Made by a program: the position numbers and the translations under genes. Below the pieces are notes generated by a model. It was not told the origin of the DNA. It saw only the letters and a program-made list of their open reading frames with translations, and did not search any database. From Choristoneura fumiferana (lineage: Eukaryota; Arthropoda; Insecta; Lepidoptera; Tortricidae), in the NCBI RefSeq assembly GCF_025370935.1, contig NC_133493.1, forward strand, positions 11,772,666-11,836,665: DNA of 64,000 nucleotides, in the 5' to 3' direction. Positions 20,994 through 32,772 of this stretch are shown one piece after another. How positions within the stretch are numbered: the first letter of the stretch is position 1; every line of letters starts with the position of its first letter.

Positions 20994-21661
20994 TAGGGCA
21001 CATGCAGACAAATATTTTTCATTTTTGTTTAGTATTTAGTATTTTATTTTTACCTATGTAACTGTTATCTACGTCTGTGTCCACAATAACCTTTTTTCAT
21101 TTAATTTCAAGTTACAATAGCTTATGTCAACTGGTACTTTTTACAAAACATTGTTTTTTTTTGATGCAGAAATGTTTGAGTTGTTCTCCTCGTTTACATC
21201 ACCGCCACACAATAACCCGCATACAGCCGTCCATACTCTAACGAAAATAGTCGCGTTTACGTTTAGTCTAACACAGTTCTTGGAGCTAATAAATTAGATT
21301 ACGCAAACCGTGACACAGTTGACAGTGAATCTCGAAATTGGGACAATCATTTGTTAGTGAGCTCCGAGAATAATCGGGGCTTGAGGTCGTGTGTTGTAAG
21401 CTTAAGCGTAGGGGCTTAAGTCTCTTTTGTTTTGATTACTTTAAAAAAAAACACCTCAACGCCTTTTGGCAGACTTCTGCATACATAACGCACAGTTTTT
21501 TTATCACGAAAAAGATCAAGAGTTGTTGCCTGTTAAAGACCTAATGTCACTGGACGTTTTAAATACTGGCCGTTTAGCTTAATGTCGTTCGTTACGTTCT
21601 TTAAAAATAAAAATAACGGCCAAGCGCGGTCGACTGGCACGCCGAGGGTTCTGCATATCTC

Positions 21662-21732
21662 TTATCAAGTACAAGTACAAGTACAAGTTTTTTTTCGTTT
21701 AATATCTCTAATCAAGTACAAGTACAAGTTTC
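21662..21732 (+). repeat. Two (CAAGTA)n runs
   Basis: ATCAAGTACAAGTACAAGTA followed by TTTTTTTTCGTTTA, then the same unit again (ATCAAGTACAAGTACAAGTT, TCTTTTTCGTTTA). A small duplicated simple-sequence block. Confidence 0.7.
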
Positions 21733-23205
21733 TTTTTCGTTTATTAAAGTTGAATTTTAAGCTCACAGTGTTTATTTTCCTCAAGTCATCACTGATCCAT
21801 TTTTTACTGCGGAAATCCATTATCACCCAGCCTCAACTGTGGTCTGTATAAATAGGTGTAAAAAATTATCTTACCTAAATGACTTCACGACTATTGTATG
21901 CTAATGTCTGCAATAATATATGATTTCCATTGCGCCTTTGAAATGGACAAAAATCTGCATCTAACTTCTTAAATGTAGAGCTTAAAACCTTCGAAATATA
22001 AACTACTTTCCAATGGTGTTGGAATTAAAGATACGTCGTGCGTAAGAGGAAATTTTAAATGTCTTTGAGCTTAAAAGGTTATTGCTATGTATGTTTTTGA
22101 AGTGACATGTCACTGCTATTCAATTTGTTGACGGCATGTGTGTCGTCACAATTTTTTCATGTAATACTTAGTTAAAATAAGTAGCTTATTTTAGTAAATG
22201 AAATAAATGAAAATGTTAATTATCGGAAATTTAAAACAAACGAACAAATGCGTCGCAAAAACTTTGTTTAGTCCCCAGTTTTTGTACAATGTTTACCGAA
22301 ACACTTCCAAAACACCATCAGTCTTTTACAGCAAAAAAAAACATTTTAACGACTACCGCGTTACTAATAAAAATAAATGTTTATGGTATCAAAGACTACA
22401 TTAAAAGTATGTAAACAACTTCCTTTTTCCTTTAAACGCAAAAAGGGCCATAATTTATTACATACTTTATTTTGCTCGTGGCCAAAATTGGAACGAATTG
22501 TTTACATAGAAACTTTACTAGAACTGGTAACATTCTAGCGACATTTATGAACGCAAACACAACTTTGCAATGTCTCATTTTCCCGCCAACCAGTTAACCC
22601 TGTCGCCATGTTGAAAAAAAAAGCTGCCAGTCGTAATTAAAGGTTCCATGCATTGATTTATATTCCACATACGCCTGTACAACCTTTTCGTAGCAAAATT
22701 TAAATTAAGAACACGCGCGAACCTTATTGCTGCTGACATTGCTAACTTAGACAAGGGACTTCAGTTTTTGATACGTTCAATAAAGGTAATTCGGATTTTA
22801 AAAATCAGTTGGCGGCCCTGACACTGTTTCGGTGCGTTGTCATGTTGGGTCATGTTCATGTAAGACTTTACGTTGGCGGCATTGACTATTAACTTACTTT
22901 TGTTGTGAGAAAACAATGAGAAATTTTGCTACGATTGCCAAGGTCATTGGCAAAAGACGTAACAGTAATACAATTGGTTGGGAAGTCACCTTTTAAGGTT
23001 CAAAGTCATTGAGTCGTAAAACGTGAGATATTCAGCCTTACTGTCGTCCGTCGTACATAGAGTCATATGTTAGAGATTTAATAGTTGTTTATGTATTCCC
23101 TTGCTATGTTGTGAACATAAAATGTAAAGACTATATTTTATAGTGGGTTAGCAATAGAAATGACAGCGTAGTAGAGTATGTCAGGACATTTCTTTTTATT
23201 GTATC
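21733..23205. other. Unassigned AT-rich sequence
   Basis: No exon with flanking splice signals, RNA gene or repeat boundary recognised in about 1.5 kb. Confidence 0.35.
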
Positions 23206-23455
23206 AAGTAATATCGGTGTCGCCCGTGTGGTTTCGGGCTAGAATAACAACTCTCCATTTCTTCCGTGGATGTCGTAAGAGGCAACAAAGGATATAGGAT
23301 AAAGTATACCGTAGGCGACAGGCTAGCAACCTGTCACTATTGCACCGTTTTTGTCAAACTTTAAATCTAAAATTGCTAAAAGTGGCTCCGAAGCGGTAAC
23401 GTTTCGTGTGCTCTGCCTACCATTTGGGAATACAGGCGTGCTGTTTGTGTGTGTA
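23206..23455 (+). mobile_element. Retroposon with GTGGATGTCGTAAGAGGC body and GT-rich end
   Basis: CCGTGGATGTCGTAAGAGGC, GGCGACAGGCTAGCAACCTG, AAGTGGCTCCGAAGCGGTAA and CTCTGCCTACCATTTGGGAA, then a GT-rich end. 3' pieces of the same family at 55082-55214 (with target duplication) and in both large blocks (from about 35830 and 47663) show that it retroposes. Confidence 0.6.
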
Positions 23456-23899
23456 AGTAATATTGAAATTGACAGCATAACTTGTTGTTTTACAACCTGG
23501 CAACATAAAGTATTCATATTAAAACAAAATAGGGTTGCAAACAATAAGCCTCCAATCAACTGAAACCTTTAAACGCCGATTTTAAAACGTAAACAAATCT
23601 ATTTCCATTTCCTGAGAGCTCTTAATGAGATCAAACATGCACAGAGTCTGCCTGTTCGTGGACCCTATGTCACATTGTAATAAGGTTCAAATGGTCAGTT
23701 GAAAATGTTGGTAACTGTACAGTTGCGGTACTAGGAAGCCGGTTATTGGATTATTGTTGCAAACTGTACTGCATGTTGCTAGGAGCAGGTATGAAGGGAA
23801 AATAAGCATTAGATAATGCTAGTTGTGGGTCAGAGTCAGAATATAGGTCGCTTCAATGTCTAGCTAATCTCTTATCAATATAATAATGATCACTTAAAA

Positions 23900-24330
23900 A
23901 AAAGTAGCCAAGCGCGTCTCAGACTCGGCCAGTGAGGTAAAAGTGGGATAAATTAGATAAATTTGACGCCAATATCTGTCTGTCTATCTGTGGCATCGTA
24001 TTTCTCAAACGGATGGACTGATTTCGATGCGGTTTTCTGCTTTTTCTTTGCGAAGGCTCTTAGCTATGTTTGATAAAAATCAATTCAGCCGTTTTTAACC
24101 CCCGAAGCAAAAAAGGGGTGTTATAAGTTTGACCGCTATGGTCTGTGTGTCTGTATGTCTGTGTATCTGTGGCACCGTAGCTCTCAAACGGGTGGACCGA
24201 TTTGAACGCGTTTTTTTTTATTTGATAGCAGGTTTTTGAGTTAATGAACTTTGATACGACAATGTCTGTCTGTCTATGACATCTTAGTAGCTCTCAAACG
24301 GTTTACTTATAGGTAGAATAACCTAACCTA
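23900..24330 (+). repeat. Two successive GACGC-type repeats
   Basis: 23900-24096 has GCCAAGCGCGTCTCAGACTC, the GTCTGTCTATCTGTGGC block and TCAATTCAGCCGTTTTT. 24097-24300 starts TAACCCCCGAAGCAAAAAAG and repeats the GTCTGTGTGTCTGTATG, GCACCGTAGCTCTCAAACGG order. The two are related and head to tail. Confidence 0.55.
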
Positions 24331-24732
24331 TTCTTTCCATGAGTAAGTAGGTGTCTTTGCATGTGGTCGTACCGTTTTACGCACTGACATGCCGTTCTCT
24401 CATGCACTCAAAAGTCGGCCGCATATGGGCGGGGCCGTGATTAACATGCAATATTCTAGATTGTGCGATAAACTAATTTTATCTACACCCATATAGTAAA
24501 TCCTCAATTATGCGTTCAAAAACAATAGGTAATGACCAGCATTACGACATTGGATTCTATTATGAACACGGCTGTATCGTAATGAGATTTCATACATCAT
24601 TACAGGACCGGGGGGCGCGACCACGTGCAGCAGCAGGTCGTGGGGCAGACATACCTACCTAGTTAGAGTTAATGCAGGTCATTCTCAATGGTTCTTGAAC
24701 ACATAGAGGATTTAATATATGGATATAGATAA

Positions 24733-24832
24733 AATATTGTATGCAACTGTACGTAATTAGGCCTTAAAACACTCATGTAACCCACACTCGTGTTTTAAGG
24801 ACCCCTATTACGATACAGTTGCATAAAATACT
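24733..24832. mobile_element. Hairpin MITE
   Basis: TATTGTATGCAACTGTACGT with GCCTTAAAACACTCATG at left is inverted at right as CACTCGTGTTTTAAGG and CGATACAGTTGCATAAAATA. The arms are about 45 bp and imperfect. Confidence 0.65.
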
Positions 24833-25097
24833 ATAGAGGGTTTGTACTCAAGCTTGTACATAATATAACTGAGTCCATAATAGACTCATATTAAATTCTT
24901 AAGCCCCGCGTGCACCCCTTCGCAAGTTCTCTTTACGTCCTCGCAGCGGACGGAGCGGACCCTTGAATGACTTAGTTTAGCTTACTCGTACATCGACCAA
25001 CTTCATAGTTCAGTGTAAGTACTTTCATGCAGCCGATCGCTAAACCGAGTCCGTACGGTCCGCTTCGCTCGCGGTGTAAAGGGTGAAGCGTAATTTT

Positions 25098-25320
25098 TAA
25101 CTCCCAACGCAAAAAGAGGGGTGTTATAAGTTTGACCGCTATGTGTGGCTGTCTGTCTGTCTATGGCACCGTAGCTCTTAAACCGGTGGACCGATTTGAA
25201 TGCGGTTTTTTTGAACTCAGGTTTTCTAGCGATTGTTTTTAGACATGTTTCACCAAAATCGGTTCAGCCGTTTTTGAGATATTGGACTTTGAAGTGACAA
25301 AGTCGGGGGTTTTACAACTT
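25098..25320 (+). repeat. GACGC repeat
   Basis: TTTTTAACTCCCAACGCAAA, GTTATAAGTTTGACCGCTAT, GTCTGTCTGTCTATGGCACC, ACCGATTTGAATGCGG and TCGGTTCAGCCGTTTTTGAG, ending GACAAAGTCGGGGGTTTTAC. The longest copy in the window. Confidence 0.7.
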
Positions 25321-25329
25321 TTTGTTGGT

Positions 25330-26590
25330 TAGGTTATTAAGTCGTGACGTAATTTCTGCTGCATTCGGTTTTATACAATAGTCCAGTTAATACAAAATGT
25401 ATACTCATTGAATACTCTATACACGCGACTCAAAACTCTAAAATTACGCTCGTCCAGCTCCACCCTTAGTCCTATTTTTATTCTACTAAGTACCTACCAA
25501 TTTTTGTTCATAACCATAATTCATTCCATCATAACTTTTTGCTCATAGATTGTGATTACCAAGGCAACTTAATTAACAGACAGTTAATCATATTTTTTGT
25601 GAATAATTCAAGCAACCCTAGAAAACATTTTTTACCCTACCGTATATTAATAATTAACACATGCGCATTCATTATTATGCGTGCTAAGCGTTATGCGTTT
25701 TAAGTGTTATGCCACTTTGACGTTATGAGAAAAATCTTAATTGTGGATAGCCTATAGTATCCAACAGTGGTCATCCTATGGCTGATATGATGTACCAAAT
25801 ACTAAGCTCTGATTTGGTTGTAAACAACATACAAACACCGTACACATGAGCTTTGTGCATGTAGGTGAATGTCACCGGCGCCGGCGCAGGCAAGAGCTTA
25901 GTTTACAGAGCTTTTACATCCTCAGATGCGTTACACATAAATGCACATAAAATATATTAATGAGATTTTTTTTATGTAATAGCAGACGAACGAGCATGTG
26001 ATTACCATCGCCCATAGACATCCGAAGCACCATCAGGACTGCAGATGCGTTGCCAGCCTTGCAAGAAATGGTGCGTTCCGCTCGCTTTTTTTCGCTTTTG
26101 GATTTCGTTAGCATTTTTATAAAATTATGTTTAAGCATTTTTCATTTTATTATTAACTAACTAACTATTGTTTGCGACTTGGCTGCGAATAATTATTTTA
26201 TCATCATCCCGTGGGAAGTATGCAGTTTTCTTGGATTAAAAGATAGGTAAGTCACTGAGTGGAAATTAAGATGAATACTGAATATATAGAGTTAATTAAA
26301 AACTTAAAACAAAAACTAATTTAATCTATGTAAACAATAATTAGGTATCTATAAGTAACGAATTGCATTGTAAATTTAAAATGGGAAATGCCACACGTTA
26401 AAACCAGATTAAATTTCAGTAAGCTGTAAAATTTTCAGCAAATTAATTGAGCATAAATGTATAGATAAACTTCACTCACCATAGCTCATTGTACATTTAT
26501 GAATCATTACTGATCATTAATTATTATTAATCAGTAATTATTATTAATCATTTATTATTCATTGTTAATTATTATTTTGTATTATGTGTG
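25330..26590. other. Intergenic sequence with one repeat trace
   Basis: Around 25965-26080 the words GCAGACGAACGAGCATGTGA and GGACTGCAGATGCGTTGCCA are a diverged piece of the family at 32480-32772. The remainder is AT-rich and unassigned. Confidence 0.4.
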
Positions 26591-26604
26591 TGTGCAGCTG
26601 TGTG

Positions 26605-26745
26605 AGTGCAGTTTCTTATTATAGGACTGGACCCGCGAAGCCCTCTTTTGTTGTAGCGGTTTCTTATCAGGACTGGACCCGCGAAGCCCTCTTATGTTGT
26701 AAGGAGGCCTGCACCATGCAGTGGGACGTATATAGGCCGAGATCA
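26605..26745 (+). repeat. SINE-A 3' fragment with a 45-bp internal duplication
   Basis: GACTGGACCCGCGAAGCCCT occurs twice about 46 bases apart. It is followed by GGAGGCCTGCACCATGCAGT GGGACGTATATAGGC, the SINE-A 3' end. Confidence 0.65.
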
Positions 26746-27194
26746 TCTCCTTCGGTGTCAAAAATCAGTCAATGTTACTGTTTTATAGAATGGCAATACC
26801 TTATCTACACATTATCCTTAATCTACACTGTTGTTAGTATAAGAAGCGAAGTCACGACGCACTAGAAATCGTCTTAAAAAGGTGCGAGGTCCTCTTAAGG
26901 TTAAAGGCGCATTGGTCATTAAGGCCCTCTTAAGTGTTAGACCATTAAATCGGATTATCGCTAGCGTGTAATTTGCATTGAATAAATGAAAAAAAAAAGG
27001 AAAACAAGAGTTAATTTTGCAAGTCGTTTGGTGGTACAAATCCACTTATCTACCACACGTCAATACCGCGTATCTGCACTACGTGTAGTTTTTACAGGGA
27101 AGGTTTTACTTCATAGTTGTTTTATTTCAACGTATTTGGAGGAAAACTTGGAGGAAATTGGCTAGAGGAAAATTGGCTCATAAGTCGCCACAGT

Positions 27195-27495
27195 TATGAT
27201 CTCTAAAGCCCTCTGCTTTATCGTGGATCCAGATCTGGGTTCAAATTAACCTTCAAACTTTATGAGTTTTTCATAATTACATGTGCGTACATTACTTTAC
27301 CACAAGCTTTACGGTGAAGAAAAACATCTTGATGAAACCTGTGCAAACTTGCGATGCAAATCAATTGTGTGGAAACTTCCCAACCCGCATTGGACTAGCG
27401 TGGGGATTACGGCCCACCATCTCTTTCTGATAGGAGGCCTGTGTCCAGAAGTTGGACATAAATAGGCTGAAATAATGATGATGATAATGATGACG
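27195..27495 (+). mobile_element. SINE-A, old diverged copy
   Basis: CAAGCTTTACGGTGAAGAAA, GATGAAACCTGTGCAAACTT, AGGAGGCCTGTGTCCAGAAG and AATGATGATGATAATGATGA follow the SINE-A order with many substitutions. The tRNA-like head is nearly unrecognisable (GGGTTCAAATTAACC). Confidence 0.7.
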
Positions 27496-27532
27496 CAAGT
27501 TCTCACGGGTAGCTAGTATCATTTATGTTCTA

Positions 27533-29050
27533 CTAGCTTTTACCCGCGGCTTCGCACGCGTAAACTATTCGGTCTGGTAGTTGCAATTTAAATTTTCGGG
27601 ATTTTACAAAATTCCCCTGGAAATTTCCAAAATTTATATCGTGGTCTTCATTGAGGTTGTGTTGTGAATAACTGTACAAAATTCAAGACTCTAAACCCCT
27701 TTTACACGTCATATTTTTAAATACCAGCACTTTCGGAAAGACCATCATTGCCAAGAAGAATGCGACGCAAGAAGCTTGGCAGAAAGACATTTTTTCAAAA
27801 TAAAATAAGTACAAATAAAATACTTAAAAACTACAGTAAGTATACAATTAAAGAAAAAATTACAAAATAATAATAACAATAATACACGGATGTATGGGGT
27901 CCCTTAGTTACAAAACTATCCCATAGAAATATCGGGATAAAAAGTAGCGTATGTGTTATTCCAGACGTCCGGCTACCTACATAACAAATTTCATGCCTCT
28001 AAGCCCAGCGGTTGTTATTTCGAGATTTTATCCCTATCCCGTGGGAATATCGGGTCAAAAAGTCACTTAAGTGTTATTCCAGATGTCCAGTTACCTACAT
28101 ACTAAATTTCATGACTCTAAGCCCAGCGGTTATTATTTCAAGATTTTATCCCTATCCCGTGGGAATATCGGAATAAATAGTAGCCTATGTGTTAGTCCAG
28201 AGGTCCAGCTACCTACATACCAAATTTCATGGCTCTAAGCCCAGTGGTTGTTATTTCGAGATTTTATCCCTAGTTATCCCGTAGGAATATCGGGTCAAAA
28301 AGTCACTTTAGTGTTATTCCAGATGTTCAGTTACCTACATACCAAATTTCATGACTCTAAGCCCAGCGGTTATTATTTCGAGATTTTATCCCTATCCCGT
28401 GGGAATATCGGAATAAATAGTAGCCTATGTGTTATTTCAGAGGTTCAGCTACCTACACACTAAATTTCATGGCTCTAAGCCCAGCGGTTGTTATTTCAAG
28501 ATTTTATCCCTAGGTATCCCGTGAGAATATCGAGTCAAAAAGTTTCCTATGTGTTATTTCAGACATCCAACTACCTACATACCAAATTTCATGACTCTAA
28601 ACCCAGCGGTTGTTATTTCGAGATTTTATCCCTATCCCGTGGGAATATCGGAATAAAAATTAGCCTATGTGTTATTCCAAAAGTCCAGCCACCTACATAC
28701 TAAATTTCATGGCTCAAAGCCCAGCGGTTGTTATTTTAAGATTTTATCCCTAGGTATCCCGTGGGAATATCGGGTCAAAAAGTCACCTATGTTTTATTCC
28801 AGACGTCCAACTACCTACATACCAAATTTCATGACTCTAAGCCTAGCGGTTGTTATTTCGAGATTTTATCCCTATCCCGTGGGAATATCGGGATAAAAAG
28901 TATCCTATGTTTTAATCCAGGTTATAAACTAACTTTCCGCCAAATTTCATCCAAATCCGTCCAGCCGTTTAAGCGTGAAAAAGTAACAAACATACTCACT
29001 CACTCACTCACTCACAAACTTTCACATTTATAATATTATATAGTAGGATT
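27533..29050 (+). repeat. CCCGCGG repeat expanded to 1.5 kb by an internal tandem array
   Basis: The ends are canonical: CTAGCTTTTACCCGCGGCTT at 27533 and ACTTTCACATTTATAATATT at about 29018-29038. A normal copy is about 200 bp. Here the middle holds a repeat (27695-27920) and an array of eight units (27961-28917), then CCAAATCCGTCCAGCCGTTT and a (CACT)n run. Confidence 0.75.
27961..28917 (+). repeat. Tandem array, 8 units of 118 or 122 bp
   Basis: The word CCAG..GTCCA(G/A)CTACCTACAT recurs at about 27961, 28079, 28197, 28319, 28437, 28559, 28677, 28799, with a last partial word at 28917. Spacings are 118, 118, 122, 118, 122, 118, 122, 118. From the second interval on, two unit types alternate. 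One has TTATCCCTATCCCGTGGGAA and AATAAATAGTAGCC. The other has an extra four bases (CCTAGGTATCCCG) and GGTCAAAAAGTCAC. The true period is therefore a dimer of about 240 bp. Confidence 0.88.
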
Positions 29051-29290
29051 TTTCTAACATGATTCAAATGACAGATGCCAAACTGACGTAACTAGAGTCC
29101 CTCCTACTGTTAAGATCAGATAAGACTTTATTTTTCAAAACACAGGCACAAACAGAAAAACACATAAACATCAAAGTACATATAACAGACCGTGAATAAA
29201 AAAGGAAGAAGACAAGTAAAACTGTTGGATAAAACCGGATTATGTATGAAAGCCATGTGTTCTGAAAGAAAGGTGCTGACTCAGCATTAA

Positions 29291-29547
29291 GCTGGCTCCA
29301 GACGGTGCAGACTTGTGCTGCGCAGACTGTTGCACGGACAAAAGTATGTGCGACTGACATCGTCCACACCATGCAGACATGTTAGTTGTTCTTTTAAACC
29401 ATGTCTGCGCCAACTTTTTGATGCCAGATACAAAAATGCACAGATGTCGTTACAGACTTGAGACCACGTCCACACGTCCCGTTTGCAACGACTTAAGTCT
29501 GTACAGACACGCTGCGCAGACTTAAGTCTGTGCCGTGTGGACCCACC
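29291..29547. mobile_element. TTAA-flanked MITE (piggyBac-like target)
   Basis: TTAA lies at 29287-29290 and 29548-29551. Ends GCTGGCTCCAGACGGTGCAGAC-like and the inverse (GTCTGTGCCGTGTGGACCC...) are 22-bp TIRs with about five mismatches. CTGCGCAGAC/GTCTGCGCAG words recur inside. A TTAA target is typical of piggyBac-like MITEs. No transposase. The second block starts inside its counterpart (42197). Confidence 0.65.
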
Positions 29548-29867
29548 TTAAAGCTGCGGAAACCGCAGCGCTGGTATTCTGCCAGGACCCGGAGAGCCAG
29601 CTCTGTGGAATAAATAATAAGACGAAGAAAAATAATAATAGTGTTATATAAAGGAATGAATTGAGTATCTTAAAAATAATGTTTTATAGCAGGAAGGAAA
29701 AATAAATAATAAAATTAATACGTGAGAAAACAAGGTTAGGTATGATTTGGTTAGTATACGATAAAAAAAATATATACTCAAAGCAAGCGAAGCAATTAAT
29801 ACGGGCAAAAGGGCTAGGTATCAATTATTTTTTATGTGATATTAATAAATAAGAGAGAAGTTCAATT

Positions 29868-30171
29868 AAGATTGTTTTTTTGGAATCTTTTTGTATTTTT
29901 TATTTCAATTCCAAATTTTACTTTTACGGTCATCCCGTAAAACCTAAATTGAAAATACAAACTGAAATATAGATGCACAGAAAAACTAGAAAAATAAGAC
30001 CAGCACTGGGAATCGAACCCAGGTCCAGGTCCTGGTCCACCAGCAGCAGTGGTGTAGCGGTATAGCACGCGGTACGAAATACCGAGGACCTGGGTTCGAT
30101 GCCAAAGTGCTGGTCTTATTTTTCTGGTTTGTCTGTGCATCTATATTTCAGTTTGTGTTTTCAATTTAGAA
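29868..30171. mobile_element. Insertion of two SINE-B copies in inverted orientation; absent from second block
   Basis: AAGTTCAATT lies at 29858-29867 and 30172-30181. The second block has the uninterrupted site at 42582-42591. Inside, GACCAGCACTGGGAATCGAA CCCAGG and its inverse (CCTGGGTTCGATGCCAAAGT) face each other, and both outer ends carry the SINE-B tail (AGATGCACAGAAAAACTAG and CTGTGCATCTATATTTCAGT). The right half is a complete SINE-B. Confidence 0.85.
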
Positions 30172-30544
30172 AAGTTCAATTTTGAAAGAAATTTTGGATT
30201 TTAAATTACGAAGCGGAGGGGGTATGTAAACTATCATATGTATGCATGTATGCAAACTATCGATACTTTTGCATGTACCTAGTGCTAAAAGTGGCAATAG
30301 CATTATATGTTGGTTTAAACGTTACGCTATCGCACTGAAAGTCTTCATTTGAATTTTAAAATATAATGTCTTCAACACTTCGTCACTTTCCGACTCCGAT
30401 GAACAATCTTGCAAATTAATTAATAATAGGTTCGTTTATTTTACCGATTTTATTTTAACCGATAACCCGCACCTCTAGCAATTGCGGCCTATTGAAACAA
30501 CATTGTAAAGGCGTTCATTAAAGAAAGTAAGTTATTTTTTTTTT

Positions 30545-30745
30545 TTAAACAGTATAGGCTTGCGTTTGGCCACAATCACGCCTGATGGAAAGCGAGGATG
30601 AGGCCTACGATGGAGCACGCTTGCCTAGACTAGACTTGAAGGCGGCCAAATTGTAGTGTTCAGGAAACACAGTCGCAGGCAGGGAATTCCACTCTTTTGC
30701 TGTGCGGTTGATGAAAGAAGAGCGAATACGCTTTGTAATATAAAA
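30545..30745 (-). pseudogene. LINE (CR1/jockey-like) ORF C-terminus
   Basis: The minus strand reads LFYITKRIRSSFINRTAKEW NSLPATVFPEHYNLAAFKS, the usual end of a non-LTR reverse transcriptase ORF (F-x-R-x-x-x-x-WNSLP-x-x-V-F). The counterpart is at 42953-43175. No RT core is present. Confidence 0.65.
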
Positions 30746-31316
30746 CAGTGCCTACGCCGTAACTTAACAATTTGTTAGCATAAGTTGAAATATTCGACAA
30801 TCAGCAGTTCTAATGTGATTTAATTTTTTCTAGCATTATATCTGTTGGAAAAAATAAAAAATTAGTTACCGCCTCACAAAGTTGCACGATCATCATGTGT
30901 CATTTGAATCATGTTAGAACAAATAGAGTATAGAGAGCATTTTTCTAAGCTACAGTCAAGGTTATCGATATCTTTACTGATTGACGACTTAATCAGTATA
31001 GTTAATGTATAACTAATATTAGTTTTCCAAGGCTCGGTCAGCGACCCCGAGCCGATCTGGCAGTCCACATGTCTATCGGAGATATCAATCTATGTCTATT
31101 TAGCAATAACGTGTAGGTAGAGACAGCAGTACAAGACGCAAGCCTATACAAAAATATAGTTTAGGGTAATTTATTTGCTGGTTCTTGTGGGTTGTTCCAA
31201 ATGATAACTAGGATGATACTTGACTTAATTTATTATTAACAGAGGAACACATGTTAGTATTAGTATGCGGCGACGGGAGAGAGACTACTGACACAATATA
31301 CGTAACAAAGTTACTT

Positions 31317-31399
31317 CATCATCCCAGCCTATATACGTCCCACTGCTGGGCACAGGCCTCCTCTCAGAACAAGAGAGCTTGGGCCATAGTTCCCACGCG
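31317..31399 (-). mobile_element. SINE-A, 5'-truncated, 14-bp target duplication
   Basis: TAACAAAGTTACTT occurs at 31303-31316 and 31400-31413. Only the last 83 bp of SINE-A are present (CCCAGCAGTGGGACGTATAT on minus). The same insertion is present in the second block (43734-43815), so it predates the split of the two blocks. The target is a small imperfect hairpin (CACAATATACGTAAC...GTTGTGTGTATTGTG) that also occurs empty at 60238-60287. Confidence 0.88.
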
Positions 31400-31524
31400 T
31401 AACAAAGTTACTTAGTTGTGTGTATTGTGCTGCTGAGGCTACGAGACCGTTTAGCTAGCGCTGTTAGCCATATCGCAAGCTAAACAATCCTGTGTCGCTA
31501 CAATAGTAAAACAATGAGTCTTTT

Positions 31525-31850
31525 TTTAGGGTTCCGGAGCCAAAATGGCGAAAACGGAACCCTAAAAACACCTAACGGAATTTCGCCATGTCTGGCTGTC
31601 TGTCTATCTGTCTATCTGTCTGTCCGTCGCTTTGTTCAGGGAGTATCAATGCTAGCTAGCAAGCTGTAATTTTGCACAAATATATATGTAAACTATGCCG
31701 ACAAAATGGTACAATACAAAACTAAATAAAAAAATGTAGGGTACCTCCCATAGACGTAAAGTGGGGGGTGTTTTTTTTTCTCATCCAACCCTATAGTGTG
31801 GGGTATCGTTGGATAGGTCTTTAAAAACCCTTAGGGGTTTGCTGAGCCCA
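31525..31850 (-). repeat. GGGTTCCG repeat
   Basis: AGGGTTCCGGAGCCAAAATG, ACGGAACCCTAAAAACACC, the GTCTGTCTATCTGTC block, ATGCCGACAAAATGGTACAA and GTGGGGTATCGTTGGATAGG. Confidence 0.7.
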
Positions 31851-32479
31851 TTTTTCGATTGCATGCAGCGAACGACTCAGTGTAATTGCCGCTTGATTCT
31901 CACGGTCCATGTTCAAAGTGACAAGCTTTGATTTATAAAATAAATACCAAATACCGAATTACTGTCGGCATATCGGTGCTGTTGCTGTCGTTACCGCCGC
32001 GAATGTGTGTCGACATCGGGCGCGGCGGGCTCGAGATCCGTGTGTGCTGACCCTACCCACATGACGCTTGCAACAACTTACTTAAGTGCAACATTGAACA
32101 CTAGCTATTCAATCAACTAGCTTTATAGCGTGTAATGTTAAAACCACACAAGTAATGGCGAGAAGGATGCAGGTATCATGCGAGTTAACAACTTGAGCAA
32201 CTTAGGTTTATGGCTAAAAGCGGTACCTATACTTACGCTTATTAAACTAAGTATAAACAAAATTATCATCATCACCATTTTTTTTTATTCAGTATTCAGT
32301 ATTCAGTCATTTATTGCTTAAAAGAATTCCATGCAATACAATATAGTTCAATTCAGAGAATTACACTAATACAAAATTTCAAAAAGTATTCATTCTATTC
32401 TAATTTCACTACACATCTTTAGACTTCTCATAAATATTATAAATAATGTCAAAAGAGGTACAATTATAATTTACAAAAT

Positions 32480-32772
32480 CTTCGACTGGATGGCAAACGG
32501 GCAAGTGGGTCTCCTGATGGTAAGAGGTCACCACCACCCGTAAACATCTGCAACACCAGGGGGATTGCAGATGCGTTGCCAACCTAGAGGCCTAAGATGG
32601 AAACCTCAAGTGCCAGTAATTTCACCGGCTGTCTTACTCTCCACGCCGAAACACAACAGTGCAAGCACTGCTGCTTCACGGCAGGATTAGCGAGCAAGAT
32701 GGTGGTAGCAATCCGGCCGGACCTTGCACAAGGTCTTACCACCTGCAATTATTAACAGCCGGAAGACGTCCA
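32480..32772 (+). repeat. Dispersed repeat (GGCAAACGGGCAAGTGGG...)
   Basis: Starts GATGGCAAACGGGCAAGTGG GTCTCCTGATGG, contains ATCTGCAACACCAGGGGGAT, CCGGCTGTCTTACTCTCCAC and GGCAGGATTAGCGAGCAAG, and ends ACCACCTGCAATTATT. A common lepidopteran interspersed repeat of unclear origin. The second copy is at 44878-45145. Confidence 0.6.

Noticed and set aside
27961..28917. Regular repeats resembling a CRISPR array
   Set aside because: Units are contiguous with no unique spacers, 118-122 bp long, inside an animal interspersed repeat.
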